In this document: in pieces, positions 18,001 to 33,000 of the stretch
Position numbering within the stretch: position 1 is the stretch's first letter
Layout: each line of letters opens with the position of its first letter
From: Archivesica marissinica
Lineage: Eukaryota > Mollusca > Bivalvia > Venerida > Vesicomyidae
Length of the DNA stretch: 64,000 nucleotides
NCBI GenBank assembly: GCA_014843695.1
Contig: CM026401.1
Location: 26,433,978 to 26,497,977 of the forward strand
Direction: 5' to 3'
The notes under the pieces: model-generated
Told to the model about the DNA's origin: nothing
Seen by the model: only the letters and a program-made list of their open reading frames with translations
Database searches by the model: none
Translations under genes and position numbers: made by a program

Positions 18001-21000
18001 TCATCTATACCATCACTCTCTGTTAGAATCATCTATATGATCACTCTCTGTTAGAATCATATATACCATCACTCTCTGTTAGAATCATCTATACTATCAC
18101 TTTCTGTTAGAATCATCTATACCATCACTCTCTGTTGGAAGCATCTATACCACCACTCTCTGTTAGAATCATCTATACCATCACTCTCTGTTAGAATCAT
18201 CTATGCCATCACTCTCTGTTAGAATCATCTATACCATCACTCTCTGTTAGAATCATCTATACGATCACTTTCTGTCAGAATAATCTATATCATCACTCTC
18301 TGTCAGAATCATCTATATCATCACTCTCTGTTAGAATCATCTATACTATCACTCTCTGTTAGAATCATCTATACGATCACTTTCTGTCAGAATAATCTAT
18401 ACCACCACTCTCTGTTAGAATCATCTATACCATCACTCTCTGTTAGAATCATCTATACGATCACTTTCTGTTAGAATCATCTATACAATCACTTTCTGTC
18501 AGAATCATCTATACAATCACTCTCTGCTAGAATCATCTATACTATCACTCTCTGTTAGAATCATCTATACTATCACTCTCTGTTAGAATCATCTATACTC
18601 TCACTTTCTATCAGAATCATCTATACCATCACTCTCTGTTAGAATCATCTATACCATCACTCTCTGTTAGAATCATCTATACAATCACTCTCTGTTAGAA
18701 TCATATATACTATCACTCTCTGTTAGAATCATCTATACCATCACTCTCTGTTAGAATCATCTATACCATCACTCTCTGTTAGAATCATCTATACCATCAC
18801 TTTCTGTCAGAATCATCTATACCATCACTCTCTGTCAGAATCATCTATACGATCACTCTCTGTTAGAATCATCTATACGATCACTCTCTGTTAGAATCAT
18901 CTATACGATCACTTTCTGTTATAATCATCTATACTATCACTCTCTGTTAGAATCATCTATACCATCACTCTCTGTTAGAAGCATCTATACAATCACTTTC
19001 TGTCAGAATCATCTATACCACCACTCTCTGTTAGAATCATCTATACGATCACTTTCTGTTAGAATCATCTATACCATCACTCTCTGTTAGAATCATCTAT
19101 ACTATCACTTTCTGTTAGAATCATCTATACAATCACTTTCTGTCAGAATCATCTATACAATCACTCTCTGTTAGAATCATCTATACCATCACTCTCTGTT
19201 AGAATCATCTATACTATCACTTTCTGTTAGAATCATCTATACGATCACTTTCTGTTAGAATCATCTATACAATCACTCTCTGTTAGAATCATCTATACCA
19301 TCACTCTCTGTTAGAATCATCTATACCATCACTTTCTGTTAGAATCATCTATACCATCACTCTCTGTTAGAATCATCTATACCATCACTCTCTGTTAGAA
19401 TCATCTATACCATCACTCTCTGTTAGAATCATCTATACCATCACTTTCTGTTAGAATCATCTATACTATCACTCTCTGTTAGAATCATCTATACCATCAC
19501 TCTCTGTTAGAATCATCTATACCATCACTCTCTGTTAGAATCATCTATACCATCACTCTCTGTTAGAATCATCTATACCATCACTCTCTGTTAGAATCAT
19601 CTATACTATCACTTTCTGTCAGAATCATCTATACATCACTCTCTGTCAGAATCATCTATATCATCACTCTCTGTTAGAATCATCTATACTATCACTCTCT
19701 GTTAGAATCATCTATACTATCACTTTCTGTCAGAATCATCTATACCATCACTCTCTGTTAGAATCATCTATACTATCACTCTCTGTTAGAATCATCTATA
19801 CAATCACTCTCTGTTTGAATTATCTATACCATCACTCTCTGTTAGAATCATCTATACCACCACTCTCTGTTATAATCATCTATACCATCACTCTCTGTTA
19901 GAATCATCTATACCATCACTCTCTGTTAGAATCATCTATACAATCACTTTCTGTCAGAATCATCTATACAATCACTCTCTGTTAGAAGCATCTATACTAT
20001 CACTTTCTGTTATAATCATCTATACTATCACTCTCTGTTAGAAGCATCTATACGATCACTTTCTGTCAGAATCATCTATACAACCACTCTCTGTTAGAAT
20101 CATCTATACCATCACTTTCTGTTAGAATCATCTATACCATCACTCTCTGTTAGAATCATTTATACGATCACTTTCTGTTAGAATCATCTATACAATTACT
20201 TTCTGTCAGAATCATCTATACAATCACTCTCTGTTAGAATCATCTATACAATCACTCTCTGCTAGAATCATCTATACCATCACTCTCTGTTAGAATCATC
20301 TATACGATCACTCTCTGTTAGAATCATCTATACAATCACTCTCTGCTAGAATCATCTATACCATCACTCTCTGTTAGAATCATCTATACCATCACTCTCT
20401 GTTAGAAGCATCTATACCACCACTCTCTGTTATAATCATCTATACCATCACTCTCTGTTAGAATCATCTATACCATCACTTTCTGTTAGAAACATCTATA
20501 CCACCACTCTCTGTTATAATCATCTATACCATCACTCTCTGTTAGAATCATCTATACCATCACTCTCTGTTAGAATCATCTATACAATCACTTTCTGCCA
20601 GAATCATCTATACAATCACTCTCTGCTAGAATCATCTATACCATCACTCTCTGTTAGAATCATCTATACTATCACTCTCTGTTAGAATCATCTATACCAT
20701 CACTCTCTGTTAGAATCATCTATACCATCACTTTCTGTTAGAATCATCTATACCATCACTCTCTGTTAGAATCATCTATACGATCACTCTCTGTTAGAAT
20801 CATATATACCATCACTCTCTGTTAGAATCATCTATACAATCACTCTCTGTTTGAATCATCTATAACATCACTCTCTGTTAGAATCATCTATACTATCATT
20901 TCTGTCAGAATCATCTATACTATCACTCTCTGTTAGAATCATCTATACGATCACTCTCTGTTAGAATCATCTATACGATCACTTTCTGTCAGAATCATCT

Positions 21001-24000
21001 ATACCATCACTCTCTGTTAGAATCATCTATACTATCACTCTCTGTTAGAATCATCTATACTATCACTTTCTGTCAGAATAATCTATACGATCACTCTCTG
21101 TTAGAATCATCTATACTATCATTCTCTGTTAGAATCATCTATACGATCACTTTCTGTCAGAATCATCTATACCACCACTCTCTGTTAGAATCATCTATAC
21201 TATCACTTTCTGTTAGAATCATCTATACCATCACTCTCTGTTAGAATCATTTATACGATCACTTTCTGTTAGAATCATCTATACAATTACTTTCTGTCAG
21301 AATCATCTATACAATCACTCTCTGCTAGAATCATCTATACCATCACTCTCTGTTAGAATCATCTATATGATCACTCTCTGTTAGAATCATCTATACAATC
21401 ACTCTCTGCTAGAATCATCTATACCATCACTCTCTGTTAGAATCATCTATACCATCACTCTCTGTTAGAAGCATCTATACCACCACTCTCTGTTATAATC
21501 ATCTATACCATCACTCTCTGTTAGAATCATCTATACTATCACTCTCTGTTAGAATCATCTATGCTATCAATTTCTATCAGAATCATCTATACCATCACTC
21601 TCTGTTAGAATCATCTATACCATCACTTTCTGTCAGAATCATCTATACTATCTCTTTCTGTCAGAATAATCTATACTATCACTCTCTGTTAGAATCATCT
21701 ATACCATCATTCTCTGTTAGAATCATCTATACGATCACTTTCTGTTATAATCATCTATACGATCACTCTCTGTTAGAATCATCTATACCATCACTTTCTG
21801 TTAGAAGCATCTATACAATCACTTTCTGTCAGAATAATCTATACGATCACTCTCTGTTAGAATCATCTATACCATCATTCTCTGTTAGAATCATCTATAC
21901 GATCACTTTCTGTTATAATCATCTATACCATCACTCTCTGTTAGAAGCATCTATACTATCACTTTCTGTCAAAATCATCTATACCACCACTCTCTGTTAG
22001 AATCATCTATACTATCACTTTCTGTTAGAATCATCTATACGATCACTTTCTGTTATAATCATCTATACTATCACTCTCTGTTAGAAGCATCTATACGATC
22101 ACTTTCTGTCAGAATCATCTATACCACCACTCTCTGTTAGAATCATCTATACCATCACTTTCTGTTAGAATCATCTATACCATCACTCTCTGTTAGAATC
22201 ATCTATACGATCACTTTCTGTCAGAATCATCTATACTATCTCTTTCTGTCAGAATAATCTATACGATCACTCTCTGTTAGAATCATCTATACCATCATTC
22301 TCTGTTAGAATCATCTATACGATCACTTTCTGTTATAATCATCTATACCATCACTCTCTGTTAGAATCATCTATACTATCACTTTCTGTTAGAAGCATCT
22401 ATACAATCACTTTCTGTCAGAATCATCTATACCACCACTCTCTGTTAGAATCATCTATACGATCACTTTCTGTTAGAATCATCTATACCATCACTCTCTG
22501 TTAGAATCATCTATACTATCACTTTCTGTTAGAATCATCTATACAATCACTTTCTGTCAGAATCATCTATACAATCACTCTCTGTTAGAATCATCTATAC
22601 CATCACTCTCTGTTAGAATCATCTATACCATCACTTTCTGTTAGAATCATCTATACAATCACTTTCTGTCAGAATCATCTATACAGTCACATTCTGTTAG
22701 AATCATCTATACCATCACTCTCTGTTAGAATCATCTATACGATCACTTTCTGTTAGAATCATCTATACCATCACTCTCTATAAGAATCATCTATACCATC
22801 ACTTTCTATCAGAATCATCTATACCATCACTCTCTGTTAGAATCATCTATACGATCACTTTCTGTTAGAATCATCTATACGATCACTTTCTGTTATAATC
22901 ATCTATACTATCACTCTCTGTTAGAAGCATCTATACGATCACTTTCTGTCAGAATCATCTATACCACCACTCTCTGTTAGAATCATCTATACCATCACTT
23001 TCTGTTAGAATCATCTATACCATCACTCTCTGTTAGAATCATCTATACGATCACTTTCTGTTAGAATCATCTATACAATCACTTTCTGTCAGAATCATCT
23101 ATACAATCACTCTCTGCTAGAATCATCTATACCATCACTCTCTGTTAGAATCATCTATACGATCACTCTCTGTTAGAATCATCTATACAATCACTCTCTG
23201 CTAGAATCATCTATACCATCACTTTCTGTTAGAATCATCTATACCATCACTCTCTGTTAGAATCATCTATACAATCACTTTCTGTCAGAATCATCTATAC
23301 AATCACTTTCTGTTAGAATAATCTACCATCACTCTCTGTTAGAATCATCTATACTATCACTCTCTGTTAGAATCATCTATACGATCACTTTCTGTTAGAA
23401 TCATCTATACTATCACTCTCTGTTAGAATCATCTATATCATCACTCTCTGTTAGAATCATCTATACGATCACTCTCAGTTAGAATCATCTATACCATCAC
23501 TTTCTGTCAGAATCATCTATACCATCACTCTCTGTTACAATCATCTATACAATCACTCTCTGTTAGAATCATCAATACCATCACTTTCTCTCAGAATCAT
23601 CAATACCATCACTTTCTCTCAGAATCATCTATACTATCACTCTCTATTAGAATCATCTATACCATCACTTTCTATCAGAATCATCTATACCATCACTCTC
23701 TGTTAGAATCATCTATACCATCACTTTCTGTCAGAATCATCTATACCATCACTCTCTGTTAGAATCATCTATACTATCACTCTCTGTTAGAATCATCTAT
23801 ACCATCACTCTCTGTTAGAATCATCTATACTATCACTCTCTGTTAGAATCATCTATACTATCACTCTCTGTTAGAATCATCTATACTATCACTCTCTGTT
23901 AGAATCATCTATACTATCACTTTCTGTTAGAATCATCTATACCATCACTCTCTGTTAGAATCATCTATACCATCACTCTCTGTTAGAATCATCTATACAA

Positions 24001-24829
24001 TCACTCTCTGTTAGAATCATCTATACCATCACTCTCTGTTAGAATCATCTATACCATCACTCTCTGTTAGAATCATCTATACCATCACTCTCTGTTAGAA
24101 TCATCTATACCATCACTTTCTATCAGAATCATCTATACCATCATTCTCTGTTAAATCATCTATACGATCACTTTCTGTCAGAATCATCTATACGATCACT
24201 CTCTGTTAGAATCATCTATACCATCACTTTCTGTTAGAATCATCTATACTATCACTCTCTGTTAGAATCATCTATACCATCACTCTCTGTTAGAATCATC
24301 TATACAATCACTTTCTGTCAGAATCATCTATACCATCACTCTCTGTTAGAATCATCTATACTATCACTCTCTGTTAGAATCATCTATACCATCACTCTCT
24401 GTTAGAATCATCTATACTATCACTCTCTGTTAGAATCATCTATACCATCACTCTCTGTTAGAATCATCTATACCATCACTCTCTGTTAGAATCATCTATA
24501 CCATCACTCTCTGTTAGAATCATCTATACTATCACTCTCTGTTAGAATCATCTATACTATCACTTTCTGTCAGAATCATCTATACAATCACTCTCTGTTA
24601 GAATCATCTATACCATCACTCTCTGTTAGAATCATCTATACTATCACTCTCTGTTAGAATCATCTATACATCACTCTCTGTCAGAATCATCTATACAATC
24701 ACTCTCTGTTAGAATCATCTATACCATCACTCTCTGTTAGAATCATCTATACTATCACTCTCTGTTAGAATCATCTATACCATCACTCTCTGTTAGAATC
24801 ATCTATACAATCACTCTCTGTTAGAATCA
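1..24829 (+). repeat. 28-bp satellite array, left arm
   Basis: Uninterrupted head-to-tail copies of a 28-bp unit with core ATCTATACNATCAC followed by a CTCTCTGTTAGA or TTTCTGTCAGA half; about 890 copies by length. Most units differ at only three sites: the N (all four bases common), C/T in CTCTCT versus CTTTCT, and T/C in GTTAG versus GTCAG. A few units are 26-27 bp, such as the GTTAAATCATC unit near 517, 12147 and 24150. Because 28 is not a multiple of 3, the frame shifts every unit and short open frames appear by chance (for example at 412-771, 11485-11760 and 12038-12403); these are not genes. The array starts before the window, so its full length is unknown. Confidence 0.98.
400..23830 (+). 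repeat. Higher-order repeat: about 11.6-12.0 kb block present twice
   Basis: Rare variant units recur in the same order at a near-constant offset. The run starting at 412 recurs at 12038 (offset 11626). The TAGAAGCATC marker pair at 1161 and 3448 recurs at 12793 and 15059 (offsets 11632 and 11611). The ACCTTCACTC unit near 5058 recurs at 16669 (offset 11611). The TAGAAACATC unit at 8485 recurs at 20487, and the ATCAATACC pair near 11571 recurs at 23574 (offsets 12002-12003). The jump from about 11.61 to 12.00 kb means an indel of about 390 bp between 5.1 and 8.5 kb of the first copy. A smaller block of 2266-2287 bp is duplicated inside each copy. Confidence 0.85.
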
Positions 24830-25829
24830 NNNNNNNNNNNNNNNNNNNNNNNNNNNNNNNNNNNNNNNNNNNNNNNNNNNNNNNNNNNNNNNNNNNNNNN
24901 NNNNNNNNNNNNNNNNNNNNNNNNNNNNNNNNNNNNNNNNNNNNNNNNNNNNNNNNNNNNNNNNNNNNNNNNNNNNNNNNNNNNNNNNNNNNNNNNNNNN
25001 NNNNNNNNNNNNNNNNNNNNNNNNNNNNNNNNNNNNNNNNNNNNNNNNNNNNNNNNNNNNNNNNNNNNNNNNNNNNNNNNNNNNNNNNNNNNNNNNNNNN
25101 NNNNNNNNNNNNNNNNNNNNNNNNNNNNNNNNNNNNNNNNNNNNNNNNNNNNNNNNNNNNNNNNNNNNNNNNNNNNNNNNNNNNNNNNNNNNNNNNNNNN
25201 NNNNNNNNNNNNNNNNNNNNNNNNNNNNNNNNNNNNNNNNNNNNNNNNNNNNNNNNNNNNNNNNNNNNNNNNNNNNNNNNNNNNNNNNNNNNNNNNNNNN
25301 NNNNNNNNNNNNNNNNNNNNNNNNNNNNNNNNNNNNNNNNNNNNNNNNNNNNNNNNNNNNNNNNNNNNNNNNNNNNNNNNNNNNNNNNNNNNNNNNNNNN
25401 NNNNNNNNNNNNNNNNNNNNNNNNNNNNNNNNNNNNNNNNNNNNNNNNNNNNNNNNNNNNNNNNNNNNNNNNNNNNNNNNNNNNNNNNNNNNNNNNNNNN
25501 NNNNNNNNNNNNNNNNNNNNNNNNNNNNNNNNNNNNNNNNNNNNNNNNNNNNNNNNNNNNNNNNNNNNNNNNNNNNNNNNNNNNNNNNNNNNNNNNNNNN
25601 NNNNNNNNNNNNNNNNNNNNNNNNNNNNNNNNNNNNNNNNNNNNNNNNNNNNNNNNNNNNNNNNNNNNNNNNNNNNNNNNNNNNNNNNNNNNNNNNNNNN
25701 NNNNNNNNNNNNNNNNNNNNNNNNNNNNNNNNNNNNNNNNNNNNNNNNNNNNNNNNNNNNNNNNNNNNNNNNNNNNNNNNNNNNNNNNNNNNNNNNNNNN
25801 NNNNNNNNNNNNNNNNNNNNNNNNNNNNN
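24830..25829. other. Assembly gap of exactly 1000 N
   Basis: A run of N from 24830 to 25829. The round size suggests a placeholder rather than a measured distance. It lies exactly where the satellite changes orientation, so the join and the relative orientation of the two arms are not supported by the sequence itself. Confidence 0.99.
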
Positions 25830-26500
25830 TAGATGATTCTAACAGAGAGTGATGGTATAGATGATTCTAACAGAGAGTGATCGTATAGATGATTCTAACA
25901 GAAAGTGATGGTATAGATGATTCTAACAGAGAGTGATCGTATAGATGATTCTAACAGAAAGTGATTGTATAGATGATTCTGACAGAAAGTGATTGTATAG
26001 ATGATTCTAACAGAGAGTGATGGTATAGATGATTCTAACAGAGAGTGATGGTATAGATGATTCTAACAGAGAGTGATGGTATAGATGATTCTGACAGAAA
26101 GTGATGGTATAGATGATTCTAACAGAGAGTGATAGTATAGATGATTCTAACAGAAAGTGATCGTATAGATGATTCTAACAGAGAGTGATGGTATAGATGA
26201 TTCTAACAGAGAGTGATGGTATAGATGATTCTGACAGAAAGTGATGGTATAGATGATTCTAACAGAGAGTGATGGTATAGATGATTCTAACAGAAGTGAT
26301 GTATAGATGATTCTACAGAGAGTGATAGTATAGATGATTCTAACAGAAAGTGATCGTATAGATGATTCTAACAGAGAGTGTGTATAGATGATTCTGACAG
26401 AGAGTGATTGTATAGATGATTCTAACAGAGAGTGATGTATAGATGATTCTAACAGAGAGTGATGGTATAGATGATTCTAACAGAGAGTGATGTATAGATG

Positions 26501-26513
26501 ATGGGTGTTGTTT
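26501..26513. other. G/T-rich interruption in satellite unit
   Basis: A satellite unit is broken by ATGGGTGTTGTTT. Nearby units at 26280-26460 lack one or a few bases, unlike the regular array further right. The cluster lies within about 700 bp of the gap and may be low-quality contig-end sequence. Confidence 0.6.
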
Positions 26514-26970
26514 CTAACAGAGAGTGATGGTATAGATGATTCTAACAGAGAGTGATGGTATAGATGATTCTAACAGAGAGTGATGGTATAGATGATTCTA
26601 ACAGAGAGTGATCGTATAGATGATTCTAACAGAGAGTGATAGTATAGATGATTCTGACAGAAATGATAGTATAGATGATTCTAACAGAGAGTGATGTTAT
26701 AGATGATTCAAACAGAGAGTGATTGTATAGATGATTCTAACAGAGAGTGATGGTATATATGATTCTAACAGAGAGTGATCGTATAGATGATTCTAACAGA
26801 GAGTGATAGTATAGATGATTCTAACAGAGAGTGATGGTATAGATGATTCTAACAGAGAGTGATGGTATAGATGATTCTAACAGAGAGTGATGGTATAGAT
26901 GATTCTAACAGAGAGTGATGGTATAGATGATTCTAACAGAGAGTGATTGTATAGATGATTCTGACAGAAA

Positions 26971-27014
26971 TGTTGTGTTTGGTGGTTGTGTTTGGTGTGG
27001 TTGTGTTGGGTGTG
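26971..27014. other. 44-bp G/T-only interruption in satellite
   Basis: A stretch containing only G and T, with TGTTTGG and TGTGG words, replaces one to two satellite units about 1.1 kb right of the gap. The next units (27015-27080) are shortened. The window's first bases (AACACAACACAC) look like the complement of the same kind of word. It could be sequencing slippage near a contig end or a real insertion. Confidence 0.6.
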
Positions 27015-30000
27015 GTATAGATGTTTACAGAGAGTGTGTATAGATGTTCTAACAGAGAGTGATGGTATAGATGATTCTACAGAGAGTGATTGTATAGATG
27101 ATTCTAACAGAGAGTGATGGTATAGATGATTCTAACAGAGAGTGATGGTATAGATGATTCTAACAGAAAGTGATAGTATAGATGATTCTAACAGAGAGTG
27201 ATGGTATAGATGATTCTGACAGAAAGTGATAGTATAGATGATTCTAACAGAGAGTGATGGTATAGATGATTCTAACAGAGAGTGATGGTATAGATGATTC
27301 TAACAGAGAGTGATGGTATAGATGATTCTAACAGAGAGTGATGTATAGATGATTCTGACAGAAAGTGATGGTATAGATGATTCTAACAGAGAGTGATAGT
27401 ATAGATGATTCTAACAGAAGTGATACAGAAAGTGATCGTATAGATGATTCTAACAGAGAGTGATGGTATAGATGATTCTAACAGAGAGTGATTGTATAGA
27501 TGATTCTAACAGAAAGTGATTGTATAGATGATTCTAACAGAGAGTGATCGTATAGATGATTCTAACAGAGAGTGATGGTATAGATGATTCTAACAGAGAG
27601 TGATTGTATAGATGATTCTGACAGAAAGTGATCGTATAGATGATTCTAACAGAGAGTGATAGTATAGATGATTCTAACAGAGAGTGATGGTATAGATGAT
27701 TCTGACAGAAAGTGATCGTATAGATGATTCTAACAAAGAGTGGTGGTATAGATGATTCTAACAGAGAGTGATGGTATAGATGATTATAACAGAAAGTGAT
27801 CGTATAGATGATTCTGACAGAGAGTGATCATATAGATGATTCTGACAGAAAGTGATCGTATAGATGATTTAACAGAGAATGATGGTATAGATGATTCTGA
27901 CAGAAAGTGATGGTATAGATGATTCTAACAGAGAGTGATAGTATAGATGATTATAACAGAAAGTGATCGTATAGATGATTCTGACAGAGAGTGATCGTAT
28001 AGATGATTCTGACAGAAAGTGATCGTATAGATGATTTAACAGAGAATGATGGTATAGATGATTCTGATAGAAAGTGATGGTATAGATGATTCTAACAGAG
28101 AGTGATCGTATAGATGATTCTGACAGAAAGTGATCGTATAGATGATTTAACAGAGAATGATGGTATAGATGATTCTGATAGAAAGTGATGCTATAGATGA
28201 TTCTAACAGAGAGTGATCGTATAGATGATTCTAACAGAGAGTGATGGTATAGATGATTCTGACAGAAATGATAGTATAGATGATTCTAACAGAGAGTGAT
28301 GTTATAGATGATTCAAACAGAGAGTGATTGTATAGATGATTCTAACAGAGAGTGATGGTATATATGATTCTAACAGAGAGTGATCGTATAGATGATTCTA
28401 ACAGAGAGTGATGGTATAGATGATTCTAACAGAAAGTGATGGTATAGATGATTCTAACAGAGAGTGATGGCATATATGATTCTGATAGAAAGTGATCGTA
28501 TAGATGATTCTAATAGAGAGTGATAGTATAGATGATTATGAGAGAAAGTGATGGTATTGATGATTCTAACAGAGAGTGATCGTATAGATGATTGTAACAG
28601 AGAGTGATGGTATAGATGATTCTGACAGAAAGTTATCGTATAGATGATTATAACAGAAAGTGATCGTATAGATGATTCTAACAGAGAATGATTGTATAGA
28701 TGATTCTAACAGAGAGTGATGGTATAGATTATTCTGACAGAAAGTGATGGTATAGATGATTCTAACAGAGAGTGATTGTATAGATGATTATAACAGAGAG
28801 TGATTGTATAGATGATTCTGACAGAAAGTGATAGTATAGATGATTCTAACAGAGAGTGATGGTATAGATGATTCTAACAGAGAGTGATCGTATAGATGAT
28901 TCTGACAGAAAGTGATCGTAGATAGATGATTCTAACAGAGAGTGATGTTATAGATGATTCAAACAGAGAGTGATTGTATAGATGATTCTAACAGAGAGTG
29001 ATGGTATATATGATTCTAACAGAGAGTGATAGTATAGATGATTCTAACAGAGAGTGATAGTATAGATGATTCAAACAGAGAGTAATGGTATAGATGATTC
29101 AAACAGAGAGTGATTGTATAGATGATTCTAACAGAGAGTGATAGTATAGATGATTCTAATAGAGAGTGATGGTATAGATGATTCTAACAGAGAGTGATGG
29201 TATAGATGATTCTAATAGAGAGTGATGGCATAGATGATTCTAACAGATAGTGATTGTATAGATGATTCTAACAGATAGTGATAGTATAGATGATTCTAAC
29301 AGATAGTGATAGTATAGATGATTCTAACAGAGAGTGATGGTATATATGATTCTAATAGAGAGTGATAGTATAGATGATTCTAACAGAGAGTGATTGTATA
29401 GATGATTCTAACAGAGAGTGATGGTATATATGATTCTAACAGAGAGTGATAATATAGATGATTCTAACAGAGAGTGATGGTATAGATGATTCTAACAGAA
29501 AGTGATGGTATAGATGATTCTAACAGAGAGTGATGGTATAGATGATTCTAACAGAGAGTGATGGTATAGATGATTCTAACAGAGAGTGATAGTATAGATG
29601 ATTCTAGCAGAGAGTGATTGTATAGATGATTCTGACAGAAAGTGATTGTATAGATGATTCTAACAGAAAGTGATGGTATAGATGATTCTAACAGAGAGTG
29701 ATGGTATAGATGATTCTAACAGAGAGTGGTGGTATAGATTATTCTGACAGAAAGTGATCGTATAGATGATTCTAACAGAGAGTGATAGTATAGATGATTC
29801 TAACAGAGAGTGATGGTATAGATGATTCTAACAGAGAGTGGTGGTATAGATGCTTCCAACAGAGAGTGATGGTATAGATGATTCTAACAGAAAGTGATAG
29901 TATAGATGATTCTAACAGAGAGTGATGGTATAGATGATTCTAACAGAGAGTGATCGTATAGATGATTCTAACAGAGAGTGATGGTATAGATGATTCTAGC

Positions 30001-33000
30001 AGAGAGTGATTGTATAGATGATTCTGACAGAAAGTGATTGTATAGATGATTCTAACAGAAAGTGATGGTATAGATGATTCTAACAGAGAGTGATGGTATA
30101 GATGATTCTAACAGAAAGTGATGGTATAGATGATTCTAACAGAGAGTGGTGGTAAAGATGATTCTGACAGAAAGTGATGGTATAGATGCTTCTAACAGAG
30201 AGTGATGGTATAGATGATTCTAACAGAGAGTGGTGGTATAGATTATTCTGACAGAAAGTGATAGTATAGATGCTTCTAACAGAGAGTGATCGTATAGATG
30301 ATTATAACAGAAAGTGATCGTATAGATGATTCTAACAGAGAATGATGGTATAGATGATTCTAACAGAGAGTGATCGTATAGATTATTCTGACAGAAAGTG
30401 ATCGTATAGGTGATTCTAACAGAGAGTGATAGTATAGATGATTCTAACAGAGAGTGATGGTATAGATGATTCTGACAGAAAGTGATCGTATAGATGATTC
30501 TAACAGAGAGTGATAGTATAGATGATTCTAACAGAGAGTGATGGTATAGATGATTCTGACAGAAATGATAGTATAGATGATTCTAACAGAGAGTGATGTT
30601 ATAGATGATTCAAACAGAGAGTGATTGTATAGATGATTCTAACAGAGAGTGATGGTATATATGATTCTAACAGAGAGTGATGGTATAGATGATTCTAACA
30701 GAGAGTGATGGTATAGATGATTCTAACAGAAAGTGATGGTATATATGATTCTAACAGAGAGTGATGGTATAGATGATTCTAACAGAGAGTGATTGTATAG
30801 ATGATTCTGACAGAAAGTGATTGTATAGATGATTCTAACAGAAAGTGATAGTATAGATGATTCTAACAGAGAGTGATTGTATAGATGATTCTAACAGAAA
30901 GTGATAGTATAGATGATTCTAACAGAGAGTGATTGTATAGATGATTCTGACAGAGAGTGATAGTATAGATGATTCTAACAGAGAGTGATGGTATAGGTGA
31001 TTCTAACAGAAAGTGATGGTATAGATGATTCTAACAGAGAGTGATCGTATAGATGAGTCTGACAGAGAGTGGTCGTATAGATGATTCTAACAGAGAGTGA
31101 TGGAATAGATGATTCTAACAGAGAGTGATGGTATAGATGATTCTAACAGAGAGTGGTAGTATAGATGATTCTGACAGAGAGTGAAGGTATAGATGATTCT
31201 AACAGAGAGTGATCGTATAGATGATACTGACAGAAAGTGATCGTATAGATGATTCTAACAGAGAGTGATAGTATAGATGATTCTAACAGAGAGTGATGGT
31301 ATAGATGATTCTGACAGAGAATGATGATATAGATGATTCTGACAGAGAGTGATGATATAGATTATTCTGACAGAAAGTGATGGTATAGATGATTCTAACA
31401 GAGAGTGATGGTATAGATGATTCTAACAGAGAGTGATGGCATAGATGATTCTAACAGAGAGTGATGGTATAGATGATTCTAACAGAGAGTGGTGGTATAG
31501 ATGCTTCCAACAGAGAGTGATGGTATAGATGATTCTAACAGAAAGTGATAGTATAGATGATTCTAACAGAGAGTGATAGTATAGATGATTCTAACAGAGA
31601 GTGATCGTATAGATGATTCTAACAGAAAGTGATCGTATAGATGATTCTAACAGAGAGTGATAGTATAGATGATTCTAACAGAATGTGACTGTATAGATGA
31701 TTCTGACAGAAAGTGATTGTATAGATGATTCTAACATAAAGTGATAGTATAGATGATTCTAACAGAGAGTGATGGTATAGATGATTCTAACAGAGAGTGA
31801 TTGTATAGATGATTCTAACAGAGAGTGATCGTATAGATTATTCTGACAGAAAGTGATCGTATAGATGATTCTAACAGAGAGTGATAGTATAGATGATTCT
31901 AACAGAGAGTGATGGTATAGATGATTCTGACAGAAAGTGATCGTATAGATGATTCTAACAGAGAGTGATAGTATAGATGATTCTAACAGAGAGTGATGGT
32001 ATAGATGATTCTGACAGAAATGATAGTATAGATGATTCTAACAGAGAGTGATGTTATAGATGATTCAAACAGAGAGTGATTGTATAGATGATTCTAACAG
32101 AGAGTGATGGTATATATGATTCTAACAGAGAGTGATAGTATAGATGATTCTAACAGAGAGTGATGGTATAGATGATTCTAACAGAAAGTGATGGTATATA
32201 TGATTCTAACAGAGAGTGATTGTATAGATGATTCTGACAGAAAGTGATTGTATAGATGATTCTAACAGAAAGTGATAGTATAGATGATTCTAACAGAGAG
32301 TGATTGTATAGATGATTCTGACAGAGAGTGATGGTATAGATGATTCTAACAGAGAGTGATGGTATAGATGATTCTAACAGAAAGTGATGGTATAGATGAT
32401 TCTAACAGAGAGTGATAGTATAGATGATTCTGACAGAGAGTGATCGTATAGATGATTCTAACAGAGAGTGATGGAATAGATGATTCTAACAGAGAGTGAC
32501 GGTATAGATGATTCTAACAGAGAGTGGTAGTATAGATGATTCTGACAGAGAGTGAAGGTATAGATGATTCTAACAGAGAGTGATCGTATAGATGATACTG
32601 ACAGAAAGTGATTGTATAGATGATTCTAACAGAGAGTGATAGTATAGATGATTCTAACAGAGAGTGATGATATAGATGATTCTGACAGAGAGTGATGATA
32701 TAGATTATTCTGACAGAAAGTGATAGTATAGATGATTCTAACAGAGAGTGATGGTATAGATGATTCTAACAGAGAGTGATGGCATAGATGATTCTAACAG
32801 AGAGTGATGGTATAGATGATTCTAACAGAGAGTGGTGGTATAGATGGTTCCAACAGAGAGTGATGGTATAGATGATTCTAACAGAAAGTGATAGTATAGA
32901 TGATTCTAACAGAGAGTGATGGTATAGATGATTCTAACAGAGAGTGATAGTATAGATGATTCTAACAGAAAGTGATCGTATAGATGATTCTAACAGAGAG

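Noticed and set aside
26971..27014. Telomere-like G/T repeat
   Set aside because: No TTAGGG or other regular telomere unit; irregular G/T words near a contig end fit sequencing error as well.
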